60,215 nucleotides of DNA, from NCBI GenBank assembly GCA_009760855.2, contig WPIO01000287.1:1-60215 (forward strand), read 5' to 3'. The translations under genes were made by a program, and so were the position numbers. Of this stretch, positions 10,320 to 21,090 are shown in pieces (the first letter of the stretch is position 1; each line of letters opens with the position of its first letter). The notes under the pieces were generated by a model. It saw only the letters and a program-made list of their open reading frames with translations, had not been told where the DNA came from and made no database searches. The DNA is from Cristatella mucedo. Its lineage: Eukaryota > Bryozoa > Phylactolaemata > Cristatellidae.

Positions 10320-10498
10320 CAGTGGTTCTCAACCTTCCTATTGCAGCGACCCTTTAATACAGTTCCTCATGTTGTGGTGACCTCTATTGATAAAATTATT
10401 GTGTGCGAAATGTGGAAGTGCGTGTTTTCCTATGGTCTTAGGCGACCACTGTGAAACTTTTGTTCGACCCCAAACGACCCACAGGTTTAGAACCGATG
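10320..10498. mobile_element. SPIN-like hAT MITE
   Basis: The 179-bp element begins CAGTGGTTCTCAACCT and ends with the imperfect inverse (aggtttagaaccgatg). Inside it has agcgaccctttaatacagtt near the left end and ggtcttaggcgaccactgtg plus gttcgaccccaaacgaccca near the right end. These are hallmark phrases of the hAT elements called SPIN and of related Charlie-type MITEs. The flanking octamers are cctttgag (10312-10319) and ccttagag (10499-10506), a 7/8 match as expected for an aged 8-bp hAT target duplication. It encodes nothing and would have depended on a transposase elsewhere. Confidence 0.8.
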
Positions 10499-10506
10499 CC
10501 TTAGAG

Positions 10507-10610
10507 GTTTTATCCCTCACTTTTAGGTCTCTTCATTCCTTTTTCTATTTAAACTGCTTCTCGCAGTATTTAGGCTTCCTATCATTTCTTCTCTTAATAG
10601 AGTCATTTAG
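10507..10610 (+). mobile_element. Old LINE family A relic, right part
   Basis: This continues the relic at 10208-10319 across the MITE: gttttatccctcacttttag matches gttttgtcgctcacttttag of family A, followed by gtctcttcattc. The LINE signal becomes unreliable beyond about 10610; a faint C-terminal match may extend to about 10700. Confidence 0.55.
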
Positions 10611-10804
10611 CCTCTAAGCCACTTCAAATCCCTCGGACATCCCTCCTTTTATTCGTATGGCTCCATAGCCTAGGTGTCACTCCCAACTGACGTCACGAAA
10701 TCCCCACATATGGCGACATTGAAGAAGGAACTGGAAATTCACTTCTTCTTATCAGCATTAGCTAGGTAGTTGTGAATTGCCCATTGTGTGATTATAAGAT
10801 TTAT

Positions 10805-11068
10805 CACGGCCATCACGGCTTACCAGTGACGTGCTGAAGGGCTGAGACTGGTGTAAAATCGATCGTTTGGCAAAAACCTCGACAATTCCTGATTAGTTTC
10901 AGTGTGAGCCAACCACCTAGGCTACTAGATGGCCTGAAGGCAGCCCCTGTGGGCTGTTTCCTGAGTATGCCGGACCAGCATGCACAGGTCCACAAGCAAG
11001 CTACTGAACACCTGTAAGAGTCGTGACGGATCTGGTCCATTCTCGGTGCTCTGATCTTACATGTTGGT
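10805..11068 (-). repeat. Repeat R, second copy
   Basis: Nearly the same sequence as 8637-8870, from tgacgtgctgaagggctgag to gatcttacatgttggt. Here it is not followed by the SINE-1 body. It abuts the left edge of the segmental duplication at about 11069. Confidence 0.7.
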
Positions 11069-11371
11069 CGGTGCTAAATGATTATTTGTGTCGTAAATGT
11101 GGTTTTGTGTTTTGCTGAATATTCGTTTGTGGAATATAAGTTGATGTCGTTGCCACGAAGCAGTACCTAGCGTTTATTTTTGCTGCAGTAAACAAGTTCA
11201 CTGTCTGATCTCGGTTTCCTTCACCTCTCACCGGGTCAAGGAAATGCTCTCACTGGGTCAAGGCATGTGTTGTGTGCTCGTTTGGGTGCTTTGCTGTAGC
11301 AGTATGCCAAGCAGTCGTATTTCATGGTCATATTTCTGAATTGAGTTTCCTGCACTGTCATCCTAATTACA

Positions 11372-12772
11372 ATGCCTAAAGAGAAGCAACACCTGCAGCT
11401 ACCAGTCTCCGGTAGGTCGACCTCGTCTTCAACCCTGAATAGACTGACAAATTATTTTGCAACAAAGCCCTGTGTTTTGTGTCAAACTACACCAGCAGCA
11501 CTTTCAACTGGTCTAATCTCAAGCTGCATTGTGATGCCAAGCACGTGCACACGTGCAGAGACTACACCGTGGAGGAGCAGAAGACTTCGTGGGGCTGCTT
11601 GCTGGCAGTCACACGGTTGGATTAACAATTCTCCTTCAAGAAGCAGGCCTCTAAAGGTTGTGAGGCTGCTACGCGTTGCATTCGTGCCTCTATGTAGTGT
11701 CCTTGTTGGTTACAGTGAAAATGCATCCTTTCACTTACGCAGACTTTATAAGGGATTAAGTATATTTTACTGCAGTGGATTTCAATTATCTCTAGCAAAG
11801 AGACACTTTCAAAGCAATCACACTGTCTGCCTGCACTGTGACTCGACATGTGGAGCACTTGGCCTCCGATGTCCGGTCTTCGATGTTTCCGAAGTTAAAA
11901 ACTCTCGATATATTCTTCATCGCTTTGGACGATATCAAGGACAATGCACAGCTGACCATCTTTGTGTGTGACATCACGAAAGACCTGGATGTAGTCTCGT
12001 AGAAGAGTTTCTCAGCCTCATCCCGATGAAGGTGATGACAACTGGCCAAGATATCCTCAATACCTTCGTGCCTGCTTTAAATGGTATCGACCTGTCAAAG
12101 CTTGTCTCTGCAACGACTGACGGTGCACCTGCAATAGTTGTGCCTGGCAAGGGACTTTCGAAGCTGGCCACTACTGTTCTCCGGGCTGTGCTCGGGTGCA
12201 CTGCGCCACTCAGGTGCACTGCACCCCTTAGGTGCACTGCAACGTCCATCGCGAGTCATTATGAGCCAAGCCAGCTGGCATGAAGGGCATTGTGTCTGGT
12301 GGTGGTGAAATCAGCGCTTTCTCGTCCTCTTAACCACCGCATCTTCAAGTGCAAAGCTGCAGATGCCAATTACAGCGATCTGCTTTGCCACACTGAGGTT
12401 CGCTGGGTCAGTCGTGGCCACATCTTGAAGCAAGTTTTGCCCTCAGCCACCTGATCGTTTCCTTTGTCAGTGAGAGGGACCTCGAGGGCTTTCAAAAGTT
12501 CTCTGACGAGGTTTGACTATATCGGTTCGGCTTCGTTGCTGACGTCAGCTCAAACATTAACCAACTTAACCTTAAGCTGAGAGCACGCTGTGCTCGTTAC
12601 AAACATTGACGTCCTTGTGCAGGCATTTGGAGTGAAGCTCATTCTATGGGAGAAACATCTGTATAAGGGCGACTATGTACATTTCCCAGTGTGATGCAGC
12701 CCTCATTGACACCTGAGAATGCATTGGTGTGCTGTTAAACCTAAGGAATGAAGTCACTTCACCAATATGCAT
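11372..12772 (+). pseudogene. hAT transposase remnant (ZBED/GTF2IRD2-like), copy 1
   Basis: In shifting frames the plus strand gives the landmarks of a hAT transposase in order: an N-terminal BED-like zinc finger (CVLC ... with the partner copy giving LKLHIDAKH), an ITLSACTVTRHVEHLASDVR segment, FFIALDDIKDNAQLTIFVCD (first catalytic aspartate region), FLSLIPMKVMTTGQDIL, LSKLVSATTDGAPAIV (TDGAP motif), then an LLCHTEVRW-type segment near 12380. At least three frame changes and several stops interrupt it, so it is dead. The C-terminal part resumes after the LINE at 15267. This architecture is that of the ZBED5/ZBED8/GTF2IRD2 group of hAT-derived proteins. Confidence 0.8.
11624..12315. repeat. 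692-bp tract identical to 35998-36689
   Basis: No difference was found between the two duplication copies across this tract, whereas just outside it differences occur every 10-30 bases (for example at 11623 and 12316, and in the ccaccgcatcttcaag versus gcgctgcatctttaag stretch). It spans frame-broken transposase sequence, so selection for protein cannot explain the identity. The likely cause is gene conversion. It includes a small internal repeat, three copies of ggtgcactgc near 12197-12243. Confidence 0.85.
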
Positions 12773-12967
12773 TCTCATTCAATAATAATATTATTAATAC
12801 TAATAGTAATAATAATAATGCACTTGATAAAGCACCCTCAGAGAACGAAATCTCTTTCTAGGCGCTTTACATTTGCTTCAAAGGGAAATGCAACTGATAT
12901 GGTAAGTAAAATCATGCTTGAAAAACAAACAAAGTGAAAAATATGGTTAGTGGTGACATGCACAGGG

Positions 12968-14035
12968 TCAGCATGCCAATGTGGTTAGTGGCAGCATGCA
13001 CAGTGTCCTCACGGATAAGCACATGAAGGACGAATCACAGGGACCCACTAAATGCTGTCCTAAATAGGTGTGTTTTAAGTCCCTTTTAAATGTGGTCGGG
13101 TCAGGGGATGTTCTGACGCAGGTCGGGAGGGAGTTCCAAGCTTTGGGAGCATGCAAACTAAATGCAAGGTTTTCAAAGGATTTAAGGTTCGTACGTGGTA
13201 TTTGTAGACTGTTGGATTCCGAAAAGCTGGTGGTACGATGCTTGGCCTGATGGGGTAGTATATCTGAGAGATAGGCTGGAGCCATAGAATGAAGGGACCT
13301 AAAAGTGAGCGACAAAACCTTGAAGTCAATCCGTTGCTTGACTGGTAGCCAGTGCAGGTCGGCGAGAAGTGGAGTAATGTGGCAACTGCGATGCTCACGA
13401 CAGACAAGCCTAGCTGCACAGTTTTGCACCAGCTGCAATCGCCTGATCGCACATGCTGGTAGGCCAGTAAGCAGTGAGTTGCAGAAGTCGAGACTGGATG
13501 TCACGAATGCATGGACAAACTTGGTCGTGGTATCCTTATCTAAACAAGCCCTAATTTTAGCAATATTATGAAGCTGAAAATAGGCAGATTTGACTGTGGA
13601 GCTGATATGGTCGTCTAACGAGAGGTCGCTTTGGAATATGACACCTAGATTTCGAGCTGTTGCAACAGGAGATATGCTGGTAGAGCCAATTTTGAGAGAC
13701 AGCTTTTCCAATCTCTGAATCACACTGGGTTTGCCCATGACTAGTAAGTTTGTTTTATCATCGTTTAGTTTTAGAAAATTTGCTGCCATCCATGTGCAGA
13801 TGTCATCAATGCATGCAGTAAGTGAGTTGAGAGAATTTGAGTTGCTCGAAGGCTGGGAGAGATCAAAGCAAAGGTACAACTGAGTGTCATCTGCATAGAA
13901 GTGAAAGCCTAGATTGTGCTTATCAATCACATCTGCAAGAGGGAGAGTATAAACTGTTAAAAGAACCGGACCTAGCACGGAGCCCTGAGGTACTCCACAT
14001 TTCAGTGGTACTTCAAATGATCTTCGTCCATTCAC
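12968..14035 (-). pseudogene. LINE family A RT, 355-codon open piece
   Basis: It starts just after the LSGR segment with GVPQGSVLGPVL, then the catalytic FYADDTQLYLCF, KLNDDKTNLLVMGKPS, the C-terminal LHWLPVKQRIDFKVLSLTF and AWNSLPTCVRTSPDPTTF. The upstream half, with [20 protein letters not shown] (14032-14238) and the linker SDLVLKFVSQSKKTTSPLDH and RPVSLLPFLSKTLEQVL (14320-14838), is in separate frames. The protein is therefore not intact. Confidence 0.88.
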
Positions 14036-14970
14036 GTCAATACTCTATAGAGTCTGCCACTGAGATGGGACCTGAACCACTGCAAAGCAGTGCCAGTGAT
14101 GCCCAGGCGAGATGAGAGGCGCCCTAGGAGAACTTTGTGATCGATGGTATCAAAAGCTGCCGAAAGATCCACCAAACCAAGCAGAGACACTCTACCCATG
14201 TCTGTATTCCTAAGTAGGTCGTTGTATACCCTAAGCAATGCTGACTCTATGGAGTGATTAGCTCTAAAGTCAGACTGGAACTTACTAGCAAGGTATGAGG
14301 TTTCGATAGATGAGTTCAGCTATTCTGCCAGGACCTGTTCCAGTGTCTTTGATAGGAATGGCAGAAGGGAGACTGGGCGGTAGTTGCTTAAGTTCTCTTG
14401 GTCTAGTGTCGCTTTCTTGAGAAGTGGCCTGACTACAGCTTTTTTGAAAGGTGCTGGGACATGACCTGAGGCTAATGACATATTAATGATGTTAGTTATG
14501 CATGGCAGCAGCAGATCAATGCAACATAGGAGCACGACAGTGGGAATATGGTCCAGAGGACTTGTTGTCTTCTTTGATTGAGATACGAACTTTAGGACTA
14601 GATCACTAGTGACCTGCTTAAATGCAGAGATTGAGGTGCAGCCAGGAACCGAGGAACAGCATTCTAGTGGGGATGTTGTCATCGCAGGGATGGACTCCCT
14701 GATCTTGTCTATCTTCTGCACAAAGAATCGAGAGAAGCGACCGGTTTGATCATCACAAGGATCATCAGGTAAGGAGCTAATCTGGGAACGGTTAAAGAGA
14801 TCGTTTATTGTCGACATGAGCATTTTTGGATTGTGCATCTGTGATTCAACAATGTTTCTATAGAAGCTAGATTTGGCCTTTCCTATGATCGATTGGTACG
14901 ACCTACTGTAGTCTTCATATGCCTGTCGATGGACAGTTACTCCGGATCGTTTGTATGATTTTTCAAGCTT

Positions 14971-15264
14971 TCATTTTGTAGACCTGGCTAGTTTAATGTC
15001 TGTGGTAAACCAAAGGCCGTCTGGGTGGGTGCGCACAGTGCGCTTTGTCATAGGTGCAAACTCGTCTTGCGTGTCAGCTAGTGTCGTGTTGTAGCTATCT
15101 ACCAATGATGACAGATCGGAGGGAGGACTGAGCAGCAGAGGTGAAGCAGATATTCTCGCCCGGATAGCATCGATGTCATGGGTCTTCAGGTCCTGCGATT
15201 TACAGGTTATTTTAGAGGAGGATGTGGGCACACACTGTAGATTGAATGAGATCTGCATGTGCAT
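14971..15264 (-). pseudogene. LINE family A linker between endonuclease and RT
   Basis: The frame reads MQISFNLQCVPTSSSKITCK, SDLSSLVDSYNTTLADTQDE and FAPMTKRTVRTHPDGLWFTT. This matches the segment after the endonuclease in the copy at 58369-59010. It is truncated at the insertion edge. Confidence 0.75.
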
Positions 15265-15266
15265 GA

Positions 15267-15400
15267 TCATTCAAAACAGTTCAAGAGCATCCCTCTGATG
15301 TGCAATTTGAGTTGATTTAGCTGCAGGCTTCAGAAGTTCTCCCATCCAAGTTTACATCTTGCATTACTCTCATTTCCTGTAACAGCTGCCACATGCTCAG
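15267..15400 (+). pseudogene. hAT transposase C-terminal remnant, copy 1
   Basis: After the LINE the hAT sequence resumes with tcattcaaaacagttcaaga. In copy 2 the same place reads LDTPSDVQFELIELKASEVL, typical of hAT C-termini just before the dimerisation domain. Copy 1 has a short deletion here and an in-frame stop. Confidence 0.6.
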
Positions 15401-16540
15401 TTTCCAATGTTTTCGACTCGTGCCAAGCTGTTGATCGCAATGTTTGGCATTGCATGTAAAAAAAAATTTGCCTTGGACACTTTATTTATGCCGACCTAAA
15501 GTATCTTCTTGACCTCCTGAAATAAGGGTAGTAGTCCATTAAGTTTTTCAACCCCTGTGCTATCCTAGGCGAGCTGTGCACCTACTCGATCAAACATTAC
15601 CTGATGGCCTCTTGAGAAGCTAGAGCACGGTAGACTGAATTTTTTTATAGACATGCTGTCCTTACTGGGCTGGGCTCAAGCAGCTCGGGATCATGCAGTG
15701 GCACATGGATCATGCCGTTCCACGGCGTCAGAGCTCCAAGCTCTTATTCGCTGCTCCCTCTTCCATGACTGTAACACCAGTTCCAACCCCTGTAGAGTTT
15801 CTTGTTCTGATGAGATTACCGATCTTGATGTCAGCTCCCTGGTTGCAATTGAACAGGCAGTAGTGCACTACTCCAGCTTTAATAAATCTGCCCAAAGCAT
15901 TGCATTTTTTTAAAGGCCACTACATTGACCATTTGTAAGTGTTTGTAGACTTTTGTGGCTGTTGATTGTAGCTTTCTCGGCTTTGGCATTATGAATCTCC
16001 CACCCCATTCCTACTTCGAACCAACGAGTGTAAACTTGTCATGTTGCATTAAAAAAAGATATAGTGTTCAGTTTCAGTTTTGATGTCAGTCAAGCTCGAT
16101 TCGGCAGCTTCGGCAATGCACCTGGTGCTAATTGGCTTCTGGACAGGCTTATTCATGTATCCTTGCGTTGGAAGAGCTTTTTAGTGGTCAAGAGAATAGT
16201 CTGCTGCAAGGCTGTGATCCACTACCTGGGTCGTTAAGGGTACAGGGCAGCTTAGCTCGAGCTTGGTTCAGACCCAAAATAGTCTGCTGCAAGGCTGGGA
16301 TCCACTACCTGGGTCCTTAAGGGTACAGGGCAACTTAGCTCGAGCTTGGTTTAGACCCATCGACTAAGACATGCCGACATAGTGGCCTGTATCTAGTGTG
16401 TGCAGTGAACCAAAACTTCCAAGTGTGAATACGCTATTGTTTGTCAATGCATAGCGCTTATCGTAGCACTATCGTATTCGCTTAATTGCATTCGTTTGTC
16501 TACTTGTTCGTCTACATGCATTTATGCAATCGAATTTTGT
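15401..16540. other. Duplicated non-coding or unrecognised sequence
   Basis: This part is shared with 37330-38734. An 86-codon open frame at 15653-15913 (LGWAQAARDHAVAHGS and following) is not kept clean in the second copy, so coding is doubtful. From 16189 a unit of about 85 bp (gaatagtctgctgcaaggctgtgatccac to ggttcagaccca) is tandemly duplicated; copy 2 has only one unit. Confidence 0.5.
16189..16358 (+). repeat. Two-unit tandem duplication of about 85 bp
   Basis: Each unit runs from atagtctgctgcaaggctg through ctacctgggtc and agggtacagggca to cgagcttggttcagaccca, with a few substitutions between units. Copy 2 (38470-38552) has a single unit, so the duplication happened in copy 1 after the block was duplicated. 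Confidence 0.85.
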
Positions 16541-16542
16541 AG

Positions 16543-16968
16543 AAGTTAACCTCGATGTGTCCTTCCCAAACTGCATCTTCAACGGATCGTTTTTCAACGT
16601 GACTTTCATGGTGACTTCTTCGATCAGTATTTACTTTTTTTCTTTATCTTTGGGCCTACCTCCGTCGCCTTCGAATAATCTTGGGATACCTTACGTGGTG
16701 TGCTGTCAGGATAGCCTCGTTTGTCCAGCGACAGCCACTGCTGTGGGACGTGGCATTCCCATATTTGAAGTCCAGCCGACCGTCTGCAACCAGAGTGCCA
16801 GCATAAATTCCAGCAATCCATTTTATAAAGCATTGACGCTTCGTTCAAGAGGAGATCTGACTTCGTTTCTGCTTGCACTTAATAACATGACAGCTAGCTT
16901 TTCGTACTACGTCGGTTCCTCTTTGAACATAACGAGAAGTACAAGTTCTCCGAAATTAATGCTGTGTG
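16543..16968 (+). CDS. Ectodomain exon Y1, phase 1-1, N-glycosylation-rich
   Basis: An acceptor (ttttgtAG, 16541-16542) and a donor (GTAAGC from 16969) bound 426 nt without a stop, with both ends in phase 1. The 142 residues begin VNLDVSFPNCIFNGSFFNVT and end ...SSPKLMLC, with six cysteines (NC, CC, VC, VC, LC) and sequons NGS, NVT, NQS, NSS, NMT and NIT. The homologous exon Y2 at 38737-39150 differs by in-frame indels only (142 versus 138 codons), whereas surrounding introns differ freely, which supports real coding. It should lie outside the cell. The domain family was not recognised. It would splice in frame after exon X1 (9135-9386) or after a phase 1 signal-peptide exon. Confidence 0.72.
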
Positions 16969-17505
16969 GTAAGCACAAGTTCTAGTCCTTGTTGATATTG
17001 CATGTTTTGTTTGCTGCTATTCTTCTTTGCTAAGCGTTATTTATAAGAATGTATTTTGTGCTGCTTTCCTTGCTGTAGTTTGCATTAGTCGACTCCCTGC
17101 TAGAGTGCTTTCATATCCCTTGTGCTGGCATGGTATTCATAGCAGTTGGCTGTGCTGTGCATTTTAATAATTGTAGTTGTTGTGACGTATTTATTTAGCG
17201 CTCTTAGAGACCAGACGAATCTCTTCGTACTCAGTTTGCATACCATGAAAGGAGGGAGCATATGGACTGATTAGCTAGAATAGCATTCACTAAAGTTGTA
17301 ATATGCAGTAGTTCAATAAAAAAAACGTGTTGTGAGATTGAGCTTAGTAAGATCTCAGTTTGTCACTGGTGCTCTGTTGGCAGTTTGCTATTGTAATCAA
17401 ATTTCACCGCTATTGCTATCGGTATTTTATGTATTGGCATTTCCGTATGCCGAGCTGTGTCAAGATTATATTTAGCATTCACCAGATAGTATAAATATTC
17501 AAAAA
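16969..17505. other. Intron-like sequence downstream of Y1, shared with copy 2
   Basis: The sequence after the Y1 donor is collinear with 40158-40690. It has no open frame of note. The two copies diverge by base changes and small indels of any length, as expected for an intron. Confidence 0.6.
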
Positions 17506-17535
17506 ACTAGCACAAAAAATGAAAACAAATCATAG

Positions 17536-18228
17536 CTATGACAGTGACAGATTCACGGTACAATGTACTTCTCTCGGTGGCAGCCCTGATGCAAAACTTT
17601 CACTGGGTTTGCCCATAACTAGTAAGTTAGTTTTGTCATTGTTTAGTTTTAGAAAATTTGCTGCCATCCATGTGCGGATGTCATCAATGCATGCAGCAAG
17701 TGAGTTTAGAGAATTTGAGGTACTCGAAGGCTGGGGGGGATCAAAGCAAAGGTACAACTGAGTGTCATCCACATAGAAGTGAAAACCTAGATTGTGCTTG
17801 GCAATCACATCAGCAAAGGGGAGAGTATAAACCGTGAAAAGAACCGGACCTAGCACGGAGCCCTGAGGTACACCATATTTCAGAGGTACTTCAGATGATC
17901 TTTGTCCATTCACGTCCATACTCTGGTGTCTCCCACTGAGATGGGACCTGAACCACTGCAGATCAGTGCCAGTGATGCCCAGGCGAGATGAGAGGCGCCC
18001 TAGAAGAACTTTGTGATCGATGGTGTCAAAAGCTGACGAAAGATCGAGCAAAACAAGCAGAGGCACTCTACCCATGTCTGCATTCTTGAAACGAGCACGT
18101 GTTGATGGTATCACGACAGCATCACCTATTAGAAAAGCAAAGCCTTTTAATCCAGCAACATGCTTAGGGTGTCCTATGAGCAGCAGTTCGGTTTTATCGT
18201 CATTTAGTTTCAAGAAGTTGTCTGACAT
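17536..18228 (-). pseudogene. Chimeric LINE B/A open frame (230 codons)
   Basis: The frame starts in family B (MSDNFLKLNDDKTELLLIGH to VVIPSTRAR, the region just after RT motif C). It passes without a stop at about 18092 into family A, which restarts at an earlier RT position ([20 protein letters not shown]). The join repeats functional regions in the wrong order, so it is a rearrangement product and not a working RT. Confidence 0.75.
17585..18091 (-). mobile_element. LINE family A RT core fragment
   Basis: The minus strand encodes [31 protein letters not shown] and the catalytic motif as YVDD (one substitution from YADD), ending at KTNLLVMGKP. It has no 3' UTR or tail, so it is not a simple 5'-truncated insertion. 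It is fused in frame to family B sequence at 18092. Confidence 0.8.
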
Positions 18229-19600
18229 CCAGGATCGAATCTCGGCAATTCAAGCATTCAGTTTATCAGTTGCTGCAGCTAATTCCGACGATTTGAACGA
18301 AATATATAGCTGATTAGCGTTCAGCATAATAGTGATATCCTATTCCATGGACCTTAATCACTTTTCCCAGAGGTTGAGTATAAATGGAGAACAGCAAGGG
18401 ACCGAGTACAGACCCTTGAGGGACTCCACAGGTGACCCATCTCTTGCGTGAGACCTGACCCCCACACGACACGGATTTAGCATGATCAAACGAGTACGAT
18501 TTAAACAACGCCGGTGATTCATCTTCCAGATTGATCGTTGTTCTTAATCGTTCAAGTAGAACATCTTGGTTGATGTTGTCGAAGGCAGCTGACAGATCTG
18601 GCAGAGCTAGGGCAGTGACATTCCCGTCACCGTTGCCACGTAGAATGTCATTGTGAACATGGAGGAGAGCACTTCCAGTGGAGTGCTGCCTCTTGAACCC
18701 TGGTTGACATGTTTCTGACATTTCATTCTTTTCAATATGTTCTACCAGCTGCTTAGCAACAATTTCAAGAATCTTTGACAGGAAGGGATGAAGGAAAGCT
18801 GAACAACAGTTTTCGAGGACCTCTGTATCGAATCCAGGATTTTCAAGTATGGTTCTAACGATTGCTGATTTGAAGGACTAGGGGATGACCCCTTCTCCCA
18901 AATAAGCATTTCAAATTCGGTTATGGCAATTCTAAGTTGTTCTGACAGTGCAGATAACAGAGATGATGGAATAGGGCCTTCAGGAGACGAGCTCTTTTTT
19001 GCTAGACCGTATTAAGGTAGCCACATCGCACGCAGAAACCTCGGAAAATCTTTTAATTTTTAATTTTTATATTTTTATCTTTTAAGGAAGGTCGCACGTT
19101 GTGATTCCACAATAGTTTTAGTCGGAAGGGGCTTCGTGGAGGCACGAATGTAATAACTTTTTTAGTAAAGAATGCTGAAAACGTTTTGGCTGAGCCGTTC
19201 ATATCTGGGAGTCACACCTCTCAGCGTTGGCCAGTAAATGGTTATCTGTCTTATAAATCTGTTTATTGTCTGACTGACTGGACTTCAGTTTTCGAGTGAA
19301 AAATGCCCTAACTTTTGAAAGAATCCTGGTGTAAACTCAAAGGAAATTTTGAAATTGACTAGATCTGCACCAGCACCCGATTTCTTGAAACGACATTCAA
19401 GCCTGGCCTTAACCCGGCGCATATTTAGGAGTTTTTTTAATTGAAAGAAATCTCCACGACTCTGTAAACGGATTGAATGAACGGTAGTATGCTTGTCAAG
19501 AGCACTCCTGAGTGTCAAGTTGACTGCATCAGTGAGGGTATCGAGGCTACCGGTTGAGTCTGAATGCAGATCAAGCAGACCAGCAACACAAACAAAAATC
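18092..19600 (-). mobile_element. LINE family B, linker and RT
   Basis: On the minus strand, from high to low coordinate, are: a linker region (LRSALDKHTTVHSIRLQSRG and RRVKARLECRFKKSG at 19285-19518), a decayed middle, then CQPGFKRQHSTGSALLHVHN, LPDLSAAFDNINQDVLLERL, GVPQGSVLGPLLF and YHYYAE at 18314-18721, and KLNDDKTELLLIGHPKHVAG at 18092-18228. The catalytic motif is degraded (YYAE), and many stops lie between the pieces. Confidence 0.75.
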
Positions 19601-19686
19601 TAAATTTTGTCTACGTCAATGCATCGTTAGTTACGTCGCTTGAGAATGTCGACATTACCAGGTACATACAAGAGAGCAGGAACAGT

Positions 19687-20436
19687 AATAATAATAATAA
19701 TAATAATAATAATGCACTTGATTAAGCGCCCTCAAAGAACTCAATCTCTCTCTAGGCGTTTTACATTTGCTTCAAAGGTAAACACGATTGAATGGTGAGT
19801 AATATCATGCTTGATAAACAACATGAATAGCATGGTTTAGTGTGACATGCACAGGGTGAGCATCCAAATCGTGGTTATGATTGTGGTTATGTTATTGGCC
19901 GCATGAACAGTTTCAGCAGGCATAAGCACATGAAGGACGAATCACAGGGACCCACTGAATACCGTCCTAAATAGTTTGTGTTTTCAAGTTATTTTTAAAT
20001 CCGGTCAAGTCAGGGGGTGTTGTCACGCATGTCGGGAGTGAGTTCCAGGCTTTGGGAGCGTAGGAACTAAGTGCACGGTCTCCTGAGGATTTGAGGTTTG
20101 TACGAGGTATCGGTAAACTGTTTGATTCCGAAAAGCGGGTGGTACGATGCTTGACCTTGTGGGGGAGTAGATCTGAGAGATATGCTGGAGCCAAAGAATG
20201 AAGTGGCCTAGAAGTGAGCGACAAATCCTTGAACTCGATCTGATGCTTGACTGGCAGCCAATATAGGTCGGCAAGAAGTAGTGTAACGTGGCAGCTGCGA
20301 TGCTCACGTAAGACAAGCCTAGCTACGGAGTTTTGCTCCAGCTTTAATCCTCCGATTGCACATGCCAGTAGGCCAGCAAGCAGTGAGTTACAGAAGTCAA
20401 AATGGGATGTCAAAAATGCATGGACCAACTTGAAAA
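19687..20436 (-). mobile_element. LINE family A variant, 5'-truncated
   Basis: The (aat)n tail, hairpin, 3' UTR and C-terminal domain (VHAFLTSHFDFCNSLLAGLL, LYWLPVKHQIEFKDLSLTSR, AWNSLPTCVTTPPDLT; 19967-20428) are present. The sequence is more diverged than most copies. It joins endonuclease sequence at about 20437, skipping the RT. Confidence 0.82.
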
Positions 20437-21090
20437 ACAGGTAACCAAACCGAACAATGATCTGAAAGGGTCAGTCGGCACACCACAAGGTCAGTGGGGA
20501 GGACATCCTTAGTGGTCACGAGATCCAGAATATGGCCATCGACGTGGATGGTATGAATAATGTGTTGGACCAAACCAAAATTCTCCATACAGTCAAGAAA
20601 TGAGCAGAATTGGTTGTTGCTAAGGTTGTCAACGTGAATATTGAAGTCTCCGGCAATTAGTAATGGCCAGTCACACACAAATATTGTATCGAGGAACTCT
20701 GAAAAAACCTCTATAAGAAGTTTAGACAGCCAGAAGGAGGGTAGTATATCACAATAGTGAGGGGCATTGTCTTTGATGAAGACCTGATTGCAACTGATTC
20801 AAACAGTGAGACATGCGAAAAACTGCACATCTTATAGCCAAACGACTAGCGAACCATAATTGCAACCCGCCATCAATCTTGTGTTAGAATCTTGTTATCA
20901 GAACGCACGGACTGATGTAATGAGAACCCGGGTGGAGTGGTCTCAGATATACAGCTACTGGTGCAAGGAGTCAACAAAGTTTCGGCAAGCAAAAAAGCAT
21001 CGAGCTTCTCCTGGACCACCTGACCGCGGATAAGTGACCCTTTGGCGTTTAGCCAGCGGACATTTAATTGGCGGAATTTAAGAGACTGCG
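20437..21090 (-). mobile_element. LINE apurinic-type endonuclease domain remnant
   Basis: The minus strand shows the hallmark order of a LINE endonuclease: LNVRWLNAKGSLIRGQVVQ and EKLDAFLLAETLLTP near 20970-21070 (the ET motif is the metal-binding glutamate region), LLIAGDFNIHVDNLS (GDFN catalytic asparagine) and GHILDLVTTK, then LTLSDHCSV (catalytic SDH) by 20440. Stops in between show it is dead. The sequence differs from the family A endonuclease at 58870-59215, so it may belong to family B or a third family. Confidence 0.8.

Larger units (their letters stand above)
12783..15264 (-). mobile_element. LINE family A, long copy inserted in the hAT remnant
   Basis: The (aat)-rich tail starts at 12783. 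The copy runs through the 3' UTR, C-terminal domain, complete RT and linker into the end of the endonuclease region, about 2.48 kb. The target duplication is tctcattcaa at 12773-12782 against tcattcaa at 15267-15274. The coding region is broken by a frame change near 14035 and by stops near 14240 and 14840. The hAT sequence continues on both sides, so this is a nested insertion. Confidence 0.9.
11069..17505. repeat. Segmental duplication, copy 1
   Basis: This block corresponds collinearly to 35441-40690. Shared content in order is: the 5' flank (ctaaatgatta...tttgctgaatattcg), the hAT transposase remnant, a LINE insertion site, a stretch of unknown sequence, an ectodomain exon, and the downstream intron ending in gccagatagtataaatattc. 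Copy 1 has a 2.48-kb LINE at 12783 and an 85-bp tandem duplication near 16190. Copy 2 has its own insertions and duplications. Identity is high but mosaic (see the conversion tract). Confidence 0.92.

Noticed and set aside
11622-12283. Several 78-91-codon frames on both strands, repeated exactly at 35996-36657
   Set aside because: They are shadows of the hAT remnant. Their exact repetition is due to the identical tract and not to coding constraint.
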